From Pseudarthrobacter sulfonivorans (GTDB taxonomy: Bacteria; Actinomycetota; Actinomycetes; Actinomycetales; Micrococcaceae), in contig NZ_CP013747.1 of NCBI RefSeq assembly GCF_001484605.1, positions 124,001 to 188,000 on the forward strand: a stretch of 64,000 nucleotides of DNA, given 5' to 3'. Below are positions 53,073-62,524 of the stretch, in pieces. The notes beneath the pieces are model-generated. The model made no database searches and had not been told where the DNA came from. It was given only the letters and a program-made list of their open reading frames with translations. How positions within the stretch are numbered: position 1 is the first letter of the stretch; the number at the start of each line of letters is the position of its first letter. Both the position numbers and the translations under genes were made by a program.

Positions 53073-54047
53073 CTAGTTGGAGCGGGCCTGGATGGCTTCG
53101 ATCAGTTGTGGAACTACGGTGAACACGTCACCGACGATGCCGAAGTCGGCGACGTCGAAGATGGGGGCGTCTTCGTCCTTGTTGATGGCCACGATGGTCT
53201 TTGCGGTCTGCATGCCGGCCCGGTGCTGGATGGCGCCGGAGATCCCCAGCGCCACGTACAGCTGGGGGGACACGGTGATGCCGGTCTGCCCGACCTGGGA
53301 GCTTTGTTCGATGTAGCCGGCGTCAACGGCGGCCCGGGAGGCGCCGACGGCGGCGCCGAGCGCGTCGGCGAGCTGTTCGACGAGCAAGAAGTTCTCCTTC
53401 GAGCCCAGGCCGCGCCCACCGGAGACCACACTGGTCGCCCCGCGCAGCGCCGGCCGTCCCGAGCCCGGACCTGTGGCGTGCACCGTATCGATCCTTGCGG
53501 AGTTCCCGGCCTCGATATCCAGTGCGACGGTCGTAACCGAAGGGGTTGCCGCGGCGGCGCGCTCATCCAGGGCACCCTGGCGCAAGGTGATGACCGCCGG
53601 GCCCGACTGCACCGTTGCTTCAACGGTGTAGGCGCCGCCGAAGACCGAGTGGACGCCGACGGCGGTCCCGTCCTCGGCGACCCTGACGTCCACGACGTCG
53701 GCCAGCAGCCCGCCCCCGGCGCGGACCGCGAACCGCGCCGCGGCCTCACGGCTTTCAACCGAGTTCGCCACAATCACGGCTGACGGTCCCAGCGCCCGGG
53801 CAGCGGAAGTGAGTGCTTCTACCTGGGCTGTCGCCAGCAGCCGGCCCACCTGCGCGCTCTCCGCGATGTATACCTGCTGCGCGCCGAGAACCCCGAGCTG
53901 CGCCACCAGGGCGGCGCCCTCTCCGGGCTGCGTGGCCACGACGGCCACGGGCGTGCCGAGCTTGGCGGCCGCGGCAATCACCGCCGGTGCGCTGGTGGCG
54001 AGGGCCCCCGCGGATGTAATTTCAATCAGTGCCAGTACGTTGGTCAT
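53073..54047 (-). CDS. etfA: Electron transfer flavoprotein alpha subunit
   Basis: A 324-residue protein with the ETF alpha N-terminal Rossmann-like domain and the C-terminal FAD domain: [60 protein letters not shown] and [20 protein letters not shown]. It takes electrons from acyl-CoA dehydrogenases via FAD. It follows etfB by 15 bases. This may be the pathway-specific ETF for the dehydrogenase encoded at 62525. Confidence 0.94.
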   Translation of the reverse strand: MTNVLALIEITSAGALATSAPAVIAAAAKLGTPVAVVATQPGEGAALVAQLGVLGAQQVYIAESAQVGRLLATAQVEALTSAARALGPSAVIVANSVESREAAARFAVRAGGGLLADVVDVRVAEDGTAVGVHSVFGGAYTVEATVQSGPAVITLRQGALDERAAAATPSVTTVALDIEAGNSARIDTVHATGPGSGRPALRGATSVVSGGRGLGSKENFLLVEQLADALGAAVGASRAAVDAGYIEQSSQVGQTGITVSPQLYVALGISGAIQHRAGMQTAKTIVAINKDEDAPIFDVADFGIVGDVFTVVPQLIEAIQARSN

Positions 54048-54062
54048 GTCAGTATCCTCGGG

Positions 54063-54836
54063 TCAGATCAGGCGGCCGGCGACCAGGAACTCGGCGAGCT
54101 CCCGGGCCGCGGTTCCGTCGTCGACGATTTTCTTGCCGGCAGTGCGTGCCGGTCGCTCGGAAATGGTGAGCACGGTTGAAGTGCCGCCGGTCACACCGGC
54201 GTCCAGGCCCAGGTCTGTCAGGGACAGGGTGGCCAGGGGCTTGCGCTTGGCGGTCATGATGCCCTTGAAGTTCGGGAAGCGGGCCTCGGCGGACCGCTCG
54301 GTCACCGACACAATGGCCGGCAGTGCCGCGCTCACCGCCAGGCTCCCGGACTCCACGGTGACCTCTCCGGCAACCGTGCCCCCGGTGAGCTCCAGGGTGT
54401 TCAAGGAGGAAAGCAGCGGCAGCCCGAGGTGCTCGGCCATCATGGCCGGTACTACACCGCCGCGGCCGTCGGTCGACTCGTTTCCGGCGACGACCAGGTC
54501 GAAGCCGGTCCGCTGCACGGCCGCGGCCAGTACGGCCGCCGTCGTAGCGATGTCGGCGCCTTCCAGGCGGTCATCCTCCACGTGCACCGCGGAATCCGCC
54601 CCCATGGACAACGCCTTGCGCAGGGCCTGAGTGGCGGAGGCCGGACCCATGGTCAGCACCACGACCTCGCTCCCCTTGTTCGCATCCTTATGGCGCAGCG
54701 CCACCTCGAGGGCACGCTCGTTGATTTCGTCCGCGACGCTCTCACTCGCGTCGCGGTCCAGCACACCCGTCACGGAGTCGAGCCTGCGCTCTTCCTCCGT
54801 GTCGGGCACCTGCTTCACCAAAACAATGATTTTCAC
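54063..54836 (-). CDS. etfB: Electron transfer flavoprotein beta subunit
   Basis: A 257-residue ETF beta protein: MKIIVLVKQVPDTEEERRLD, DEINERALEVALRHKD, VVAGNESTDGRGGVVPAMMA and VTERSAEARFPNFKGIMTAK with KRKPLATLSL. It binds AMP and forms the dehydrogenase docking surface. It is the first gene of the etfB-etfA-cytochrome b group. About 280 bases without a gene separate it from the MFS transporter. Confidence 0.94.
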   Translation of the reverse strand: MKIIVLVKQVPDTEEERRLDSVTGVLDRDASESVADEINERALEVALRHKDANKGSEVVVLTMGPASATQALRKALSMGADSAVHVEDDRLEGADIATTAAVLAAAVQRTGFDLVVAGNESTDGRGGVVPAMMAEHLGLPLLSSLNTLELTGGTVAGEVTVESGSLAVSAALPAIVSVTERSAEARFPNFKGIMTAKRKPLATLSLTDLGLDAGVTGGTSTVLTISERPARTAGKKIVDDGTAARELAEFLVAGRLI

Positions 54837-55112
54837 GGGACTTTCCTTCTGCTGCAGCTAGATCAAATGGTCGTTGTGGTCGTACTGGTCTCCGAAGTGT
54901 GGAGTCGGTTTGCGTTCGTGCGGGGTCTTGCTGTGGGCGTGGGCAGCTTCGGCGCTTGATCTTGCCTGCCGGGGTTTTGCGGAAGAGCGTTGACGAACCT
55001 GAAGCGATTTGCCGTAAACAGGTTGGGAGCCAAACGAGGCGCCTTCATCCGCCGAAGCTGAACGCCGGCCATGAGTACTGGTCCTTAGGGGACCGCCGGA
55101 GGGTGAGGCTGG

Positions 55113-56549
55113 CTAGATCCTTTCTTCACCAACGCGGGTTGTTGCGGTTGCGTTTGCCGGAACTTTCGTCGGTTCCTGACTCTTGAGGCTTGAGATCGCC
55201 TCCAGCGCCCGGTTATTCGTGCGTTCCCCGAGCAATCCAATAACAATCCCAGCGAGAATCATCGCGATGGCAAGGAACAGCATCACTGCCGTGAAGCCCA
55301 GGGAACCGAGGATCGCCGCCAGAATAAAGGTGCTTCCGAAGGCCATTAAGCGGGCGATGCCGTTGGCTGTTCCTGTGCCCAATGCACGCAGATGCGTGGG
55401 AAAGATTTCCGGCATGTAGGTATAGATGCAGGTTGTCGAAGCAAAAGCCAGGAAGGTGATGAGTAGACCGGACGTCAGCAGCATTGGAGCTCCACTGCCG
55501 AACCCGAACATGAGCATGAACAATCCCATCCCGACGAACAGCATCATGACTGCCCATTTACGCTCGATCTTATCGATGAAGAGCAGGGCAATGAGGGCAC
55601 CCGGAACGGCTGCGAGCGAGAGAATCGACGTATATGTGAGGCTTTCGGCGGTGGTGAGCCCTGTCTCTGTCAGCAACAGCGGAAGCCACGCGTTGAAGCC
55701 GTAGTATCCGATCAAACCAAATCCGTAACCGATCGCGAGAACGGCCGTTCGCCGCAGGAGGCCCTGACGGATTAGGTCGGATGGTTTCGATGCAGGGATC
55801 GGTGCGGGCACGGTGTCAACTTCGGGTAGCGGCCCACCCCATTTTGCTTCGGCTTCCCGTTCGAGCAGGAGTACCGTTTTCTCCGCTTCCTCGATGCGAC
55901 CCTTGCCTTCCAGCCACCGAGGAGATTCCGGTAGCCACAACCAGGCGAGGATGACAACAAGCACGCCGGCCGACCCTGCAATAAAGACAAAGCGCCAGGA
56001 ACCAGTGCCCAGCGGGACGACCCAGCGTGAAAAGAACGCCAGCGCCGGCACTCCCAAGAGGCTGACCCCCAGCATGAGTGCCTGAACCCGGCCCCGGAAC
56101 TGCCTTGGGAACATCTCGGCGGCATAGGTGAGCAGTACGACTACGAGCGCTTGCAGCCCGGCGCCGGTGAGCAGTCGGTAGATCGACAGTTCGGTGACAG
56201 TGGTCGCAGTCGCGGTTAGCATGCTGAACAGGCTAAAGAACGCCGTGGCGCCGATGATGACCCGTTTTCGGCCGAAGCGATCGGCTAGTCGACCGCCGAT
56301 TATGGATCCACAGAACATTCCCAGAAATGTTGCTGAAGTCGCTATCCCGACTTCACCAAGAGATAGGCCCCACTCGGCGCGGATAGCCGGCAACGCATAG
56401 GCCAGTGCGTTTAGGTCGGCCATATCGAAGAACAGCAGGGTAGTGAGCAGTGCTGCCCATTTGATGTGGCTGCGGGTTACAACTGGTATTCGGTTCAGTC
56501 GTGCGCTTAAGCGCCATGAGTCGTGAGTGTACTCCGTTGTATTCGACAC
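55113..56549 (-). CDS. MFS transporter, sugar/aromatic-acid:H+ symporter type
   Basis: About 478 residues and 12 spans. GTG at 56549 (VSNTTEYTHDSWRLSARLNR) was chosen because GGAG lies seven bases upstream; a frame open to 56801 would run through the operator-like dyad. The MFS loop motif GGRLADRFGRKRVIIG is between spans 2 and 3, and WLPESPRWLEGKGR after span 6 is typical of the sugar/AAHS group; FFDMADLNALAYALPAI replaces the usual DGxD of span 1. It likely imports the carbon source degraded by the genes on either side. Confidence 0.9.
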   Translation of the reverse strand: MSNTTEYTHDSWRLSARLNRIPVVTRSHIKWAALLTTLLFFDMADLNALAYALPAIRAEWGLSLGEVGIATSATFLGMFCGSIIGGRLADRFGRKRVIIGATAFFSLFSMLTATATTVTELSIYRLLTGAGLQALVVVLLTYAAEMFPRQFRGRVQALMLGVSLLGVPALAFFSRWVVPLGTGSWRFVFIAGSAGVLVVILAWLWLPESPRWLEGKGRIEEAEKTVLLLEREAEAKWGGPLPEVDTVPAPIPASKPSDLIRQGLLRRTAVLAIGYGFGLIGYYGFNAWLPLLLTETGLTTAESLTYTSILSLAAVPGALIALLFIDKIERKWAVMMLFVGMGLFMLMFGFGSGAPMLLTSGLLITFLAFASTTCIYTYMPEIFPTHLRALGTGTANGIARLMAFGSTFILAAILGSLGFTAVMLFLAIAMILAGIVIGLLGERTNNRALEAISSLKSQEPTKVPANATATTRVGEERI

Positions 56550-56972
56550 AATTGGACTCCGTAATCGAGTTTTTTGTCGGAACCGTAGGAAACGGGTGCC
56601 GAAGTTGTCGGGTTGCTGGTTGCAGCCCACGAAGGCGGCCCCACACACCTCCGATGAACATGACTTTGAAGTCATATTGAACCAAAGTGTGACACATGCC
56701 ACGTGGCCGGTCAATAGCCTAGGGTTCAGCGGCAGGCGTTGGTATCCGATCACAACGCACTTTCCAGAGCGTTTTCCGAAGGGCATTTTTCGGCAGCCCA
56801 AAGTTGACCCGGCGGTCGGTGGGACGGGTGGAAGTGAGGGGGCAACATGTGCCCGCCGAACTTTGACGGGGACACATCGGGCGGGATTAGGAGCGGCGAC
56901 CTAGCCTGCGGTCGCTGCGATCATGCTCAAGCGGGGCGCCGGCGGGAAACGGCAGGCCACGCTTTCAGGGTT
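56550..56972. other. Promoter region of the MFS gene
   Basis: A 423-base gene-free stretch. It contains the dyad TGACTTTGAAGTCA (56661-56674) and GCCACGTGGC (56698-56707). No coding sequence is evident. Confidence 0.5.
56661..56674. promoter_or_regulatory. TGACT-N4-AGTCA dyad, MFS promoter
   Basis: TGACT-TTGA-AGTCA, extended by an outer A/T pair to seven-base arms. It lies about 110 bases upstream of the MFS GTG. Same geometry as the dyads at 62453-62466 and 63740-63753. Confidence 0.55.
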
Positions 56973-57734
56973 TCAGGCCTTTGGTCCACCCGCGACGTAG
57001 ATAACTTGCCCGGAGACGAACGATGCATCGTCTCGAGCGAAGAATGACACAGCGCTGGCGATGTCGCTTGGTTGCCCAACCCGCTGAACGGCAATTTCTC
57101 TCGCTGCAGCGGCTTTATATTCTTCAAAAGGCACGCCGACACGTTTTGCTGTTGCAGCAGTCATGTCCGTTTCGATGAAGCCAGGAGCAATCGCGTTTAC
57201 CGTCACGCCGTATCTGCCCAGCTCGATGGCAAGGGTCTTGGTGAACCCTTGTAGCCCTGCCTTGGCTGCGGAATAGTTGGCTTGACCTCGATTGCCGAGC
57301 GCCGAGATGCTCGAGAGGTTCACGATGCGACCCCACCCCGCATCAGTCATATGTACCTGAGCGGCGCGGCTCATCAGGAAGGAGCCGCGCAGATGAACGT
57401 TCATGACGGTGTCCCAGTCCGCTGTGGTCATCTTGAACAGCAGATTGTCGCGCGTGACACCGGCATTATTGACGAGGACAAGGGGAGCGCCGAGCTGTTC
57501 CGCGACCTGCTCGACCGCCTGGGCCACCGATCGTTCATCCGAGACGTCAGCACCTACGGCGAGTGCACGACCACCGGCACTCTCGATTTCGGATACCAGG
57601 GGTTCGCAGGCACTCTTGTCCAAGTCGAGTACTGCCACTGCAAAGCCGTCTCGTGAGAGCCGGCGTGCGACGGCGGCACCGATGCCGCGGGCGGCGCCGG
57701 TGACGATGGCCGTGCGGATGGGGTTACTGCTCAT
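56973..57734 (-). CDS. SDR oxidoreductase (3-oxoacyl reductase/3-hydroxyacyl-CoA dehydrogenase type)
   Basis: A 253-residue classical SDR. ATG at 57734 has AAAGGA upstream. Cofactor motif TGAARGIGAAV, NNAG in VLVNNAGVTRD, catalytic Ser-Tyr-Lys in NLSSISALGNRGQANYSAAK and C-terminal GQVIYVAGGPKA give a FabG-like protein. Lying 30 bases after the thiolase gene and in the same direction, it probably oxidises a 3-hydroxyacyl-CoA rather than serving fatty acid synthesis. Confidence 0.9.
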   Translation of the reverse strand: MSSNPIRTAIVTGAARGIGAAVARRLSRDGFAVAVLDLDKSACEPLVSEIESAGGRALAVGADVSDERSVAQAVEQVAEQLGAPLVLVNNAGVTRDNLLFKMTTADWDTVMNVHLRGSFLMSRAAQVHMTDAGWGRIVNLSSISALGNRGQANYSAAKAGLQGFTKTLAIELGRYGVTVNAIAPGFIETDMTAATAKRVGVPFEEYKAAAAREIAVQRVGQPSDIASAVSFFARDDASFVSGQVIYVAGGPKA

Positions 57735-57764
57735 CGGAGATTCCTTTCTCATGCGGGATTCGGG

Positions 57765-58982
57765 TCAGGACAGTCGTTCGAGGACCATGGCCATGCCCTG
57801 TCCGCCACCGACGCACATGGTTTCGAGGCCGAACTGCTTGTCGTAGGTCTGCAGGTTGTTCAGCAGGGTCGCGGTGATGCGGGCGCCGGTCATGCCGAAC
57901 GGGTGGCCGAGGGCGATGCCGCCGCCGGAGACGTTCAGCTTGTCCTCGTCGATTCCCAACTCACGTGCGGAGCCGAGCACCTGGACCGCGAAGGCCTCGT
58001 TGATCTCGAACAGATCGATGTCACCGATACCCATTCCGGCGATGGCGAGGGCCCGCTTGGACGCCTCGATCGGGCCGAGGCCCATGATCTCCGGCGAGAG
58101 TCCCGAGACGCCGGTGGAGACGATCCGCGCGATTGGGGTCAGACCCAGCTCCTTGGCCTTGGTGTCGGACATGATCACCAGCGCCGCGGCGCCGTCGTTG
58201 AGCGGGCACGCGTTACCGGCAGTGACGGTACCGTCGGGGCGAAAAATCGGCTTCAGCTGGCTGACAGCCTCGTAGGTGGTGCCGGCGCGTGGGCCGTCGT
58301 CCGTGGACACGACGGTGCCGTCGGGCAGCGTCACCGGCGTGATCTCCCGCTCGTAGAAGCCGTTGATTATGGCCTTTTCGGCGCGGTTCTGGCTGCGCAC
58401 CGCCCAGCGGTCCTGCTCTTCACGCGAGATCCCAGTCATCTGTGCCACGTTCTCAGCCGTCTGCCCCATTGCGATGTACGTGTCGGCAACAAGGCCCACC
58501 TTCCGCGGGTCTTCCCAGGTCTGACCGCCCTGCGCGAGCTTCTCGGTGCGCGTCTGCGCGTCGGCGTAAAGCGGGTTGTGGGTGTCGGGCAGAGAATCGG
58601 AGTTGCCTTTGACGAACCGCGAGACGGTCTCGACGCCCGCGGATATGAAAACATCTCCCTCCCCGGCCTTGATGGCGTGCAGTGCCATCCGGGTTGTCTG
58701 CAGCGACGATGAACAGTACCGGGTGATGGTGGTGCCGGGCATGAAGTCGTAGCCCAGCTGGACCGCGACGTTGCGGCCCATGTTGTAGCCCTGCTCACCG
58801 CCTGGAAGTCCGCAGCCGAGGAGGAGATCGTTGATGTCGGTGGGGTCGAGCGCGGGCACCTTGTCCAGTGCCGCCCTGACCATTTGTGCTGCGAGGTCGT
58901 CGGGGCGCATGTCCACTAACGACCCCTTCATGGCGCGACCGATCGGCGAACGGGCAATGGAAACGATAACTGCTTCAGTCAT
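57765..58982 (-). CDS. Acetyl-CoA acyltransferase (FadA-type thiolase)
   Basis: A 405-residue degradative thiolase with all catalytic parts: nucleophile Cys in TRYCSSSLQT, GGGIALGHPFGMTGAR with the His, and Cys in ETMCVGGGQGMAM. NEAFAVQVLGSARELGI is typical. It would split the beta-ketoacyl-CoA of this pathway into acetyl- or propionyl-CoA. It lies between two SDR genes in one operon. Confidence 0.93.
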   Translation of the reverse strand: MTEAVIVSIARSPIGRAMKGSLVDMRPDDLAAQMVRAALDKVPALDPTDINDLLLGCGLPGGEQGYNMGRNVAVQLGYDFMPGTTITRYCSSSLQTTRMALHAIKAGEGDVFISAGVETVSRFVKGNSDSLPDTHNPLYADAQTRTEKLAQGGQTWEDPRKVGLVADTYIAMGQTAENVAQMTGISREEQDRWAVRSQNRAEKAIINGFYEREITPVTLPDGTVVSTDDGPRAGTTYEAVSQLKPIFRPDGTVTAGNACPLNDGAAALVIMSDTKAKELGLTPIARIVSTGVSGLSPEIMGLGPIEASKRALAIAGMGIGDIDLFEINEAFAVQVLGSARELGIDEDKLNVSGGGIALGHPFGMTGARITATLLNNLQTYDKQFGLETMCVGGGQGMAMVLERLS

Positions 58983-59019
58983 GTCTAGATCCTTACGTGT
59001 TTACGGGCCGTGTTTGGCC

Positions 59020-59850
59020 TCAGGTGAGTGTGTATCCGCCGTCAACCGGGATGTGCTGTCCGGTAACGTAACTCGATGCATCAGAGAGTAGATATTGGAC
59101 GGTGCCTAGGATGTCGGATGCCCGGCCAGACCGCCGGATAGGCAGGCGGTCGCCGAGCCATTGCGGTGGGTTGCCGTCCGCTTGGCCAAGGTCAGCGGTC
59201 ATTTCAGTCTTAAAGAATCCCGGGGCGAGGGCATTCACGCGTATCCCGTATCGGCCCCACTGAACCGCCAGTTCCCGGGAGACCGTGGCCAGACCGCCCT
59301 TTGAAGCGACGTATGCAGCCTGAGGTACGTAATTTCCCAGGGTCCGGACTGCTGCTACCGAAGTGATGTTCACGATCGAGCCACCCCCGGATGCCTTCAT
59401 GTGGTGCACGCATTTTTTTGCAAGTTCCACTGGCGCGGTCAAATTGACCTCGAGGAGACGTTCGAATGTCTCTCGCGATTCCTTGAGTGCCGGCCCTGCG
59501 TGTTCGATACCCGCGTTGTTGACCAGACCGTCGATGCGTCCGAACCTGGCCACGGTCTCCTCGATGATTCTGCTGCGGTCCTCGTCGATACTCACGTCGG
59601 CTGAGATCGGCAGCATTCTGTCACCATAGGTACTGGCCAGCCGCTCGAGTTTGTCAGTCCGTCGTGCCGCGATGGCCACGAAGGCACCTTCCCTGGCCAG
59701 ACCCTCGGCCAGCATCGACCCGATCCCGGAGCTGGCTCCGGTGACGACTATGACTCGGTCCCGAAGGTCGAATAGCGAACCCGGATCACTCCGGGAAGCG
59801 CCGGTAGCACGACTGTCGTGCGTGAGACCTGTTAAATTGTTTGTCACCAT
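59020..59850 (-). CDS. SDR-family oxidoreductase
   Basis: A 276-residue SDR with an extended N-terminus. TGASSGIGSMLAEGLAREGA, VNNAGIEHAGPALKES, NITSVAAVRTLGNYVPQAAY with VASK, and TGQHIPVDGGYTLT are present. Sequence differs clearly from the SDR at 56973, so the two probably act on different intermediates (alcohol versus hydroxyacyl-CoA). The ATG overlaps the stop of the SMP-30 gene by seven bases. Confidence 0.9.
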   Translation of the reverse strand: MVTNNLTGLTHDSRATGASRSDPGSLFDLRDRVIVVTGASSGIGSMLAEGLAREGAFVAIAARRTDKLERLASTYGDRMLPISADVSIDEDRSRIIEETVARFGRIDGLVNNAGIEHAGPALKESRETFERLLEVNLTAPVELAKKCVHHMKASGGGSIVNITSVAAVRTLGNYVPQAAYVASKGGLATVSRELAVQWGRYGIRVNALAPGFFKTEMTADLGQADGNPPQWLGDRLPIRRSGRASDILGTVQYLLSDASSYVTGQHIPVDGGYTLT

Positions 59851-60734
59851 CCGGCGACCTCCACTTCAGTAGCTAAGACGACTGCGTTGCGTGTATCGCG
59901 GCATTCGTGTTCGAGAAAGGACGGGGAAGCGCAAATGTACAGAGTTCGTCCATCGGCGCCGCCCAGGACGCAGGAGTAGGGCCCGAGATCACCGGTGGAG
60001 ATCTCATCGGTGATTTGGCCCCCGCGTGATATCCGGACCACCCTGTTGTGTGATGGGTCGGCCGCCCAGACAGCGCCCTCCGCATCGACGGCAATTCCAT
60101 CGGGAGCGACATCTGTCGTGGCTAGCAACGTGGCGACGTCGCCGGTGGGGGGCGGCGGCCCATAGCTTGCCCACGTAGACCGGCCATTGAGTGAGCCGTC
60201 CTCACCGACGGCAAAAGCGGTCAGCCGATTGGCCATGGATTCGGCGACAATCAGAGTGTTCCCGCTGTCAGCAGCGACAATCCCATTCGGGAACCACAGG
60301 TCGCTGGCGGCCACCGTGGCTTGGCCGTCAGTATCGACACGGATGAGATTTCCGGGACGTGGTGTTTCTCCACGGTGCAGGTCGAAGCCAAACTCTCCGA
60401 CGTATGCCCGACCTGACTGGTCGACGAACATGTCGTTCAGGTGGCCAGAAACCAGGTCGGAGAGGTCAGCGTGAACGACCACCTTTCCAGTCGGTTCGAC
60501 CCGGAATATCTTTCGCTCGAGTTGTCCGGCGACCAGAAGTCTTCCGTCCGGGAGCCAGCCGAGTCCGGAGGGCTGATCCGGTATCAACGTGGTCTCAAGC
60601 TGGGTTCCCGAGGCGTTCGAGCAGATGACGGTGCGCGTATAGAAATCGGACACCCAGAGGCGGCCGTCATGCCATCTGATCCCTTCGAGGAAGGACCAGC
60701 CCCCTAAGACGGGGTTCAATCTTGACTCGGTCAT
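59844..60734 (-). CDS. SMP-30/gluconolactonase-like lactonase
   Basis: A 296-residue beta-propeller hydrolase; ATG at 60734 (MTESRLNPVLGGWSFLEGIR) chosen. Metal-site features of the family are the Glu in FLEGIRWHDGRLWVSDF, Asn in GHLNDMFVDQSGR, and DGIAVDAEGAVWAADPSHNR with Asn/Asp ligands. It would hydrolyse a lactone, suggesting a ring-opening or Baeyer-Villiger-type step in the pathway. Its neighbours are an acyl-CoA ligase and an SDR in the same direction. Confidence 0.88.
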   Translation of the reverse strand: MTESRLNPVLGGWSFLEGIRWHDGRLWVSDFYTRTVICSNASGTQLETTLIPDQPSGLGWLPDGRLLVAGQLERKIFRVEPTGKVVVHADLSDLVSGHLNDMFVDQSGRAYVGEFGFDLHRGETPRPGNLIRVDTDGQATVAASDLWFPNGIVAADSGNTLIVAESMANRLTAFAVGEDGSLNGRSTWASYGPPPPTGDVATLLATTDVAPDGIAVDAEGAVWAADPSHNRVVRISRGGQITDEISTGDLGPYSCVLGGADGRTLYICASPSFLEHECRDTRNAVVLATEVEVAGW

Positions 60735-60804
60735 GCGCTTACACTTTCTTTTCTGTCGGCTGGAAACACGGAATGTCTTCGAGGTTGCCCGTGTGTAGGA
60801 AGGT

Positions 60805-62361
60805 TCATCGGCTGACAGACTCCGCACTGCCTGTCCGGGCACGACGTAGGTCGCGCTTGAGGAGTTTTCCGGTGGCGTTGCGTGGGAGCTCCTCGACAAA
60901 TTCGATGCGGCGTGGGCACTTGAAGTGCGCGAGCCGTTCGCGGGTCCAGGCGATCAACTCTTCTTCCGTGAGTGTTGACTCCGGGGTCCGAACCACAATT
61001 GCGGTCACGGATTCGCCCCATTTGTTGTCGGGAAGTCCAATGACCGCCGCCTCGAGCACTTCGGGGTGGCGAAAAAGAACCTGTTCCACTTCGATGGGAT
61101 ATACGTTTTCACCGCCCGTGATCACCATGTCCTTCTTGCGGTCAACCAGGGTGAGGAATCCCTGGCTGTCGGCGCGTGCCAGATCGCCGGTATGGAACCA
61201 GCCGCCGCGGAAGGCATCTGCGGTTTCGCGAGGACGGCCCCAATATCCTGCGAAGATGTTGGGTCCCTGAAGTAGGATCTCCCCAACCTCTCCAACCGCT
61301 ACGTCGCGGTCCGTGTCGTCAACCAGCCGCATCCGCTGGTGGGTGACCGGGTGGCCAACTGAACCGGCTTTGGAAACCACGTACTCCGGGGCCAAAAAGC
61401 AAGAAGCGCAGGTTGATTCGGTGAGTCCGTAGCCTTCGGTGAAGACCCAACCACGTTCGTCGAAAAACTCCAGGGTTGGTAGTGGAAGTGGTGCTCCCCC
61501 TGAAATCGCATACTTCACTGCGCTGAGGTCTTTCGTGTCCAGGTCAGGCAGGAGGCTTACGGCCGTCCACATCGAGGCCACAAGGAACATGACGGTTACC
61601 TTCTCGCGCTCCATCAGCTCAACGGTCTGTGCCGGGTCAAAGGATTCGACTATTACCGTCGTTCCGCCCAGATACAGCAAAGGCAGAGTGTGTGTCGCGA
61701 GGCCACCGATGTGGAACAGCGGCGCCGCAGTAACGGTCACGTCGTAGCTGTTGAGCCCTTTAGCGAGAGTGATCATGTGGAGGGTCTGCCACAAGAGGTT
61801 GCGGTGCGTGATCATTGCACCCTTGGGCACCCCCGTGGTCCCAGAGGTGTACATGATCAGCGTGACGTCCTCTTCCGCGACATCTCGTTCGAGCGTTTCG
61901 GTGGATCCCGTGGACAGGAACTCTTCATAGGCGGAGCTGGCCTGAGCTGCGCGTTCGACGGAAGAGGGAATCTCCAGCACGAATCGAAGCATCAGCCCCC
62001 TGGAGGCGGCGGAAGCTACTTCGGCCAATTGAGCAGAGTGCACGAACACTGTCGCCCCCGAGTCCTCCAGCACGTAGCGAACTTCGTCGGCCGAAAGCCT
62101 GAAATTGATGGGAACGGTGATCGCACCCATCTTGGCGCCAGCGAGCATCACTTCAAGAAATTCCGGGCTGTTCATCGCCAACAAAGCGATTCGATCGCCT
62201 CTGCGCACGCCGAGACGTGTCAGGGCATCCGCCAGCGCGTTGGTGCGTTCATGAAGCTCCCCGTAGCTGCGTCGACGACCGGTGTCTCCGTCCACCAGGG
62301 CGATCCTGTCAGGATCGCGGAATGCTCGGCCTGCAATCCACGACCCGATACCTGTGTCCAT
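60805..62361 (-). CDS. Acyl-CoA ligase (AMP-dependent synthetase), third
   Basis: A 518-residue ligase starting MDTGIGSWIAGRAFRDPDRI, with AAGGAG before the ATG at 62361. Motifs: IMYTSGTTGVPKGAM, EGYGLTESTCASC, GWFHTGDLARAD, DRKKDMVITGGENVYPIEVE and catalytic Lys in RNATGKLLKRDL. It probably converts the acid released by the lactonase or taken up by the MFS transporter to its CoA ester. It is divergent from the acyl-CoA dehydrogenase, with a tandem repeat between. Confidence 0.93.
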   Translation of the reverse strand: MDTGIGSWIAGRAFRDPDRIALVDGDTGRRRSYGELHERTNALADALTRLGVRRGDRIALLAMNSPEFLEVMLAGAKMGAITVPINFRLSADEVRYVLEDSGATVFVHSAQLAEVASAASRGLMLRFVLEIPSSVERAAQASSAYEEFLSTGSTETLERDVAEEDVTLIMYTSGTTGVPKGAMITHRNLLWQTLHMITLAKGLNSYDVTVTAAPLFHIGGLATHTLPLLYLGGTTVIVESFDPAQTVELMEREKVTVMFLVASMWTAVSLLPDLDTKDLSAVKYAISGGAPLPLPTLEFFDERGWVFTEGYGLTESTCASCFLAPEYVVSKAGSVGHPVTHQRMRLVDDTDRDVAVGEVGEILLQGPNIFAGYWGRPRETADAFRGGWFHTGDLARADSQGFLTLVDRKKDMVITGGENVYPIEVEQVLFRHPEVLEAAVIGLPDNKWGESVTAIVVRTPESTLTEEELIAWTRERLAHFKCPRRIEFVEELPRNATGKLLKRDLRRARTGSAESVSR

Positions 62362-62370
62362 CAAATACTC

Positions 62371-62472
62371 CTTTGTATCGGCCAGTATGGCCTTCAAGAC
62401 TTGGCTCCAAGGTCATGTTCACCTTTGTATCGGCCAGTTCGGCCTCAAGACTTGACTCTAAGGTCATGTTCA
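62371..62472. repeat. Two tandem ~51-bp repeats between divergent catabolic genes
   Basis: Copy 1 (62371-62421) and copy 2 (62423-62472) share CTTTGTATCGGCCAGT, GGCCT-TCAAGACTTG and AAGGTCATGTTCA. Each carries a TGRCT-N4-GGTCA dyad (62402-62415, TGGCTCCAAGGTCA; 62453-62466, TGACTCTAAGGTCA). This looks like a duplicated operator serving both the acyl-CoA ligase (minus) and acyl-CoA dehydrogenase (plus). Confidence 0.7.
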
Positions 62473-62524
62473 GTCATGTTAGACGAAAGATGTGATGAAA
62501 GCTACAAGAAGGAAAGTGATTGCC

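Noticed and set aside
62371..62472. A short CRISPR array
   Set aside because: Only two adjoining repeats without spacers, inside a promoter region; no cas genes anywhere in the window.
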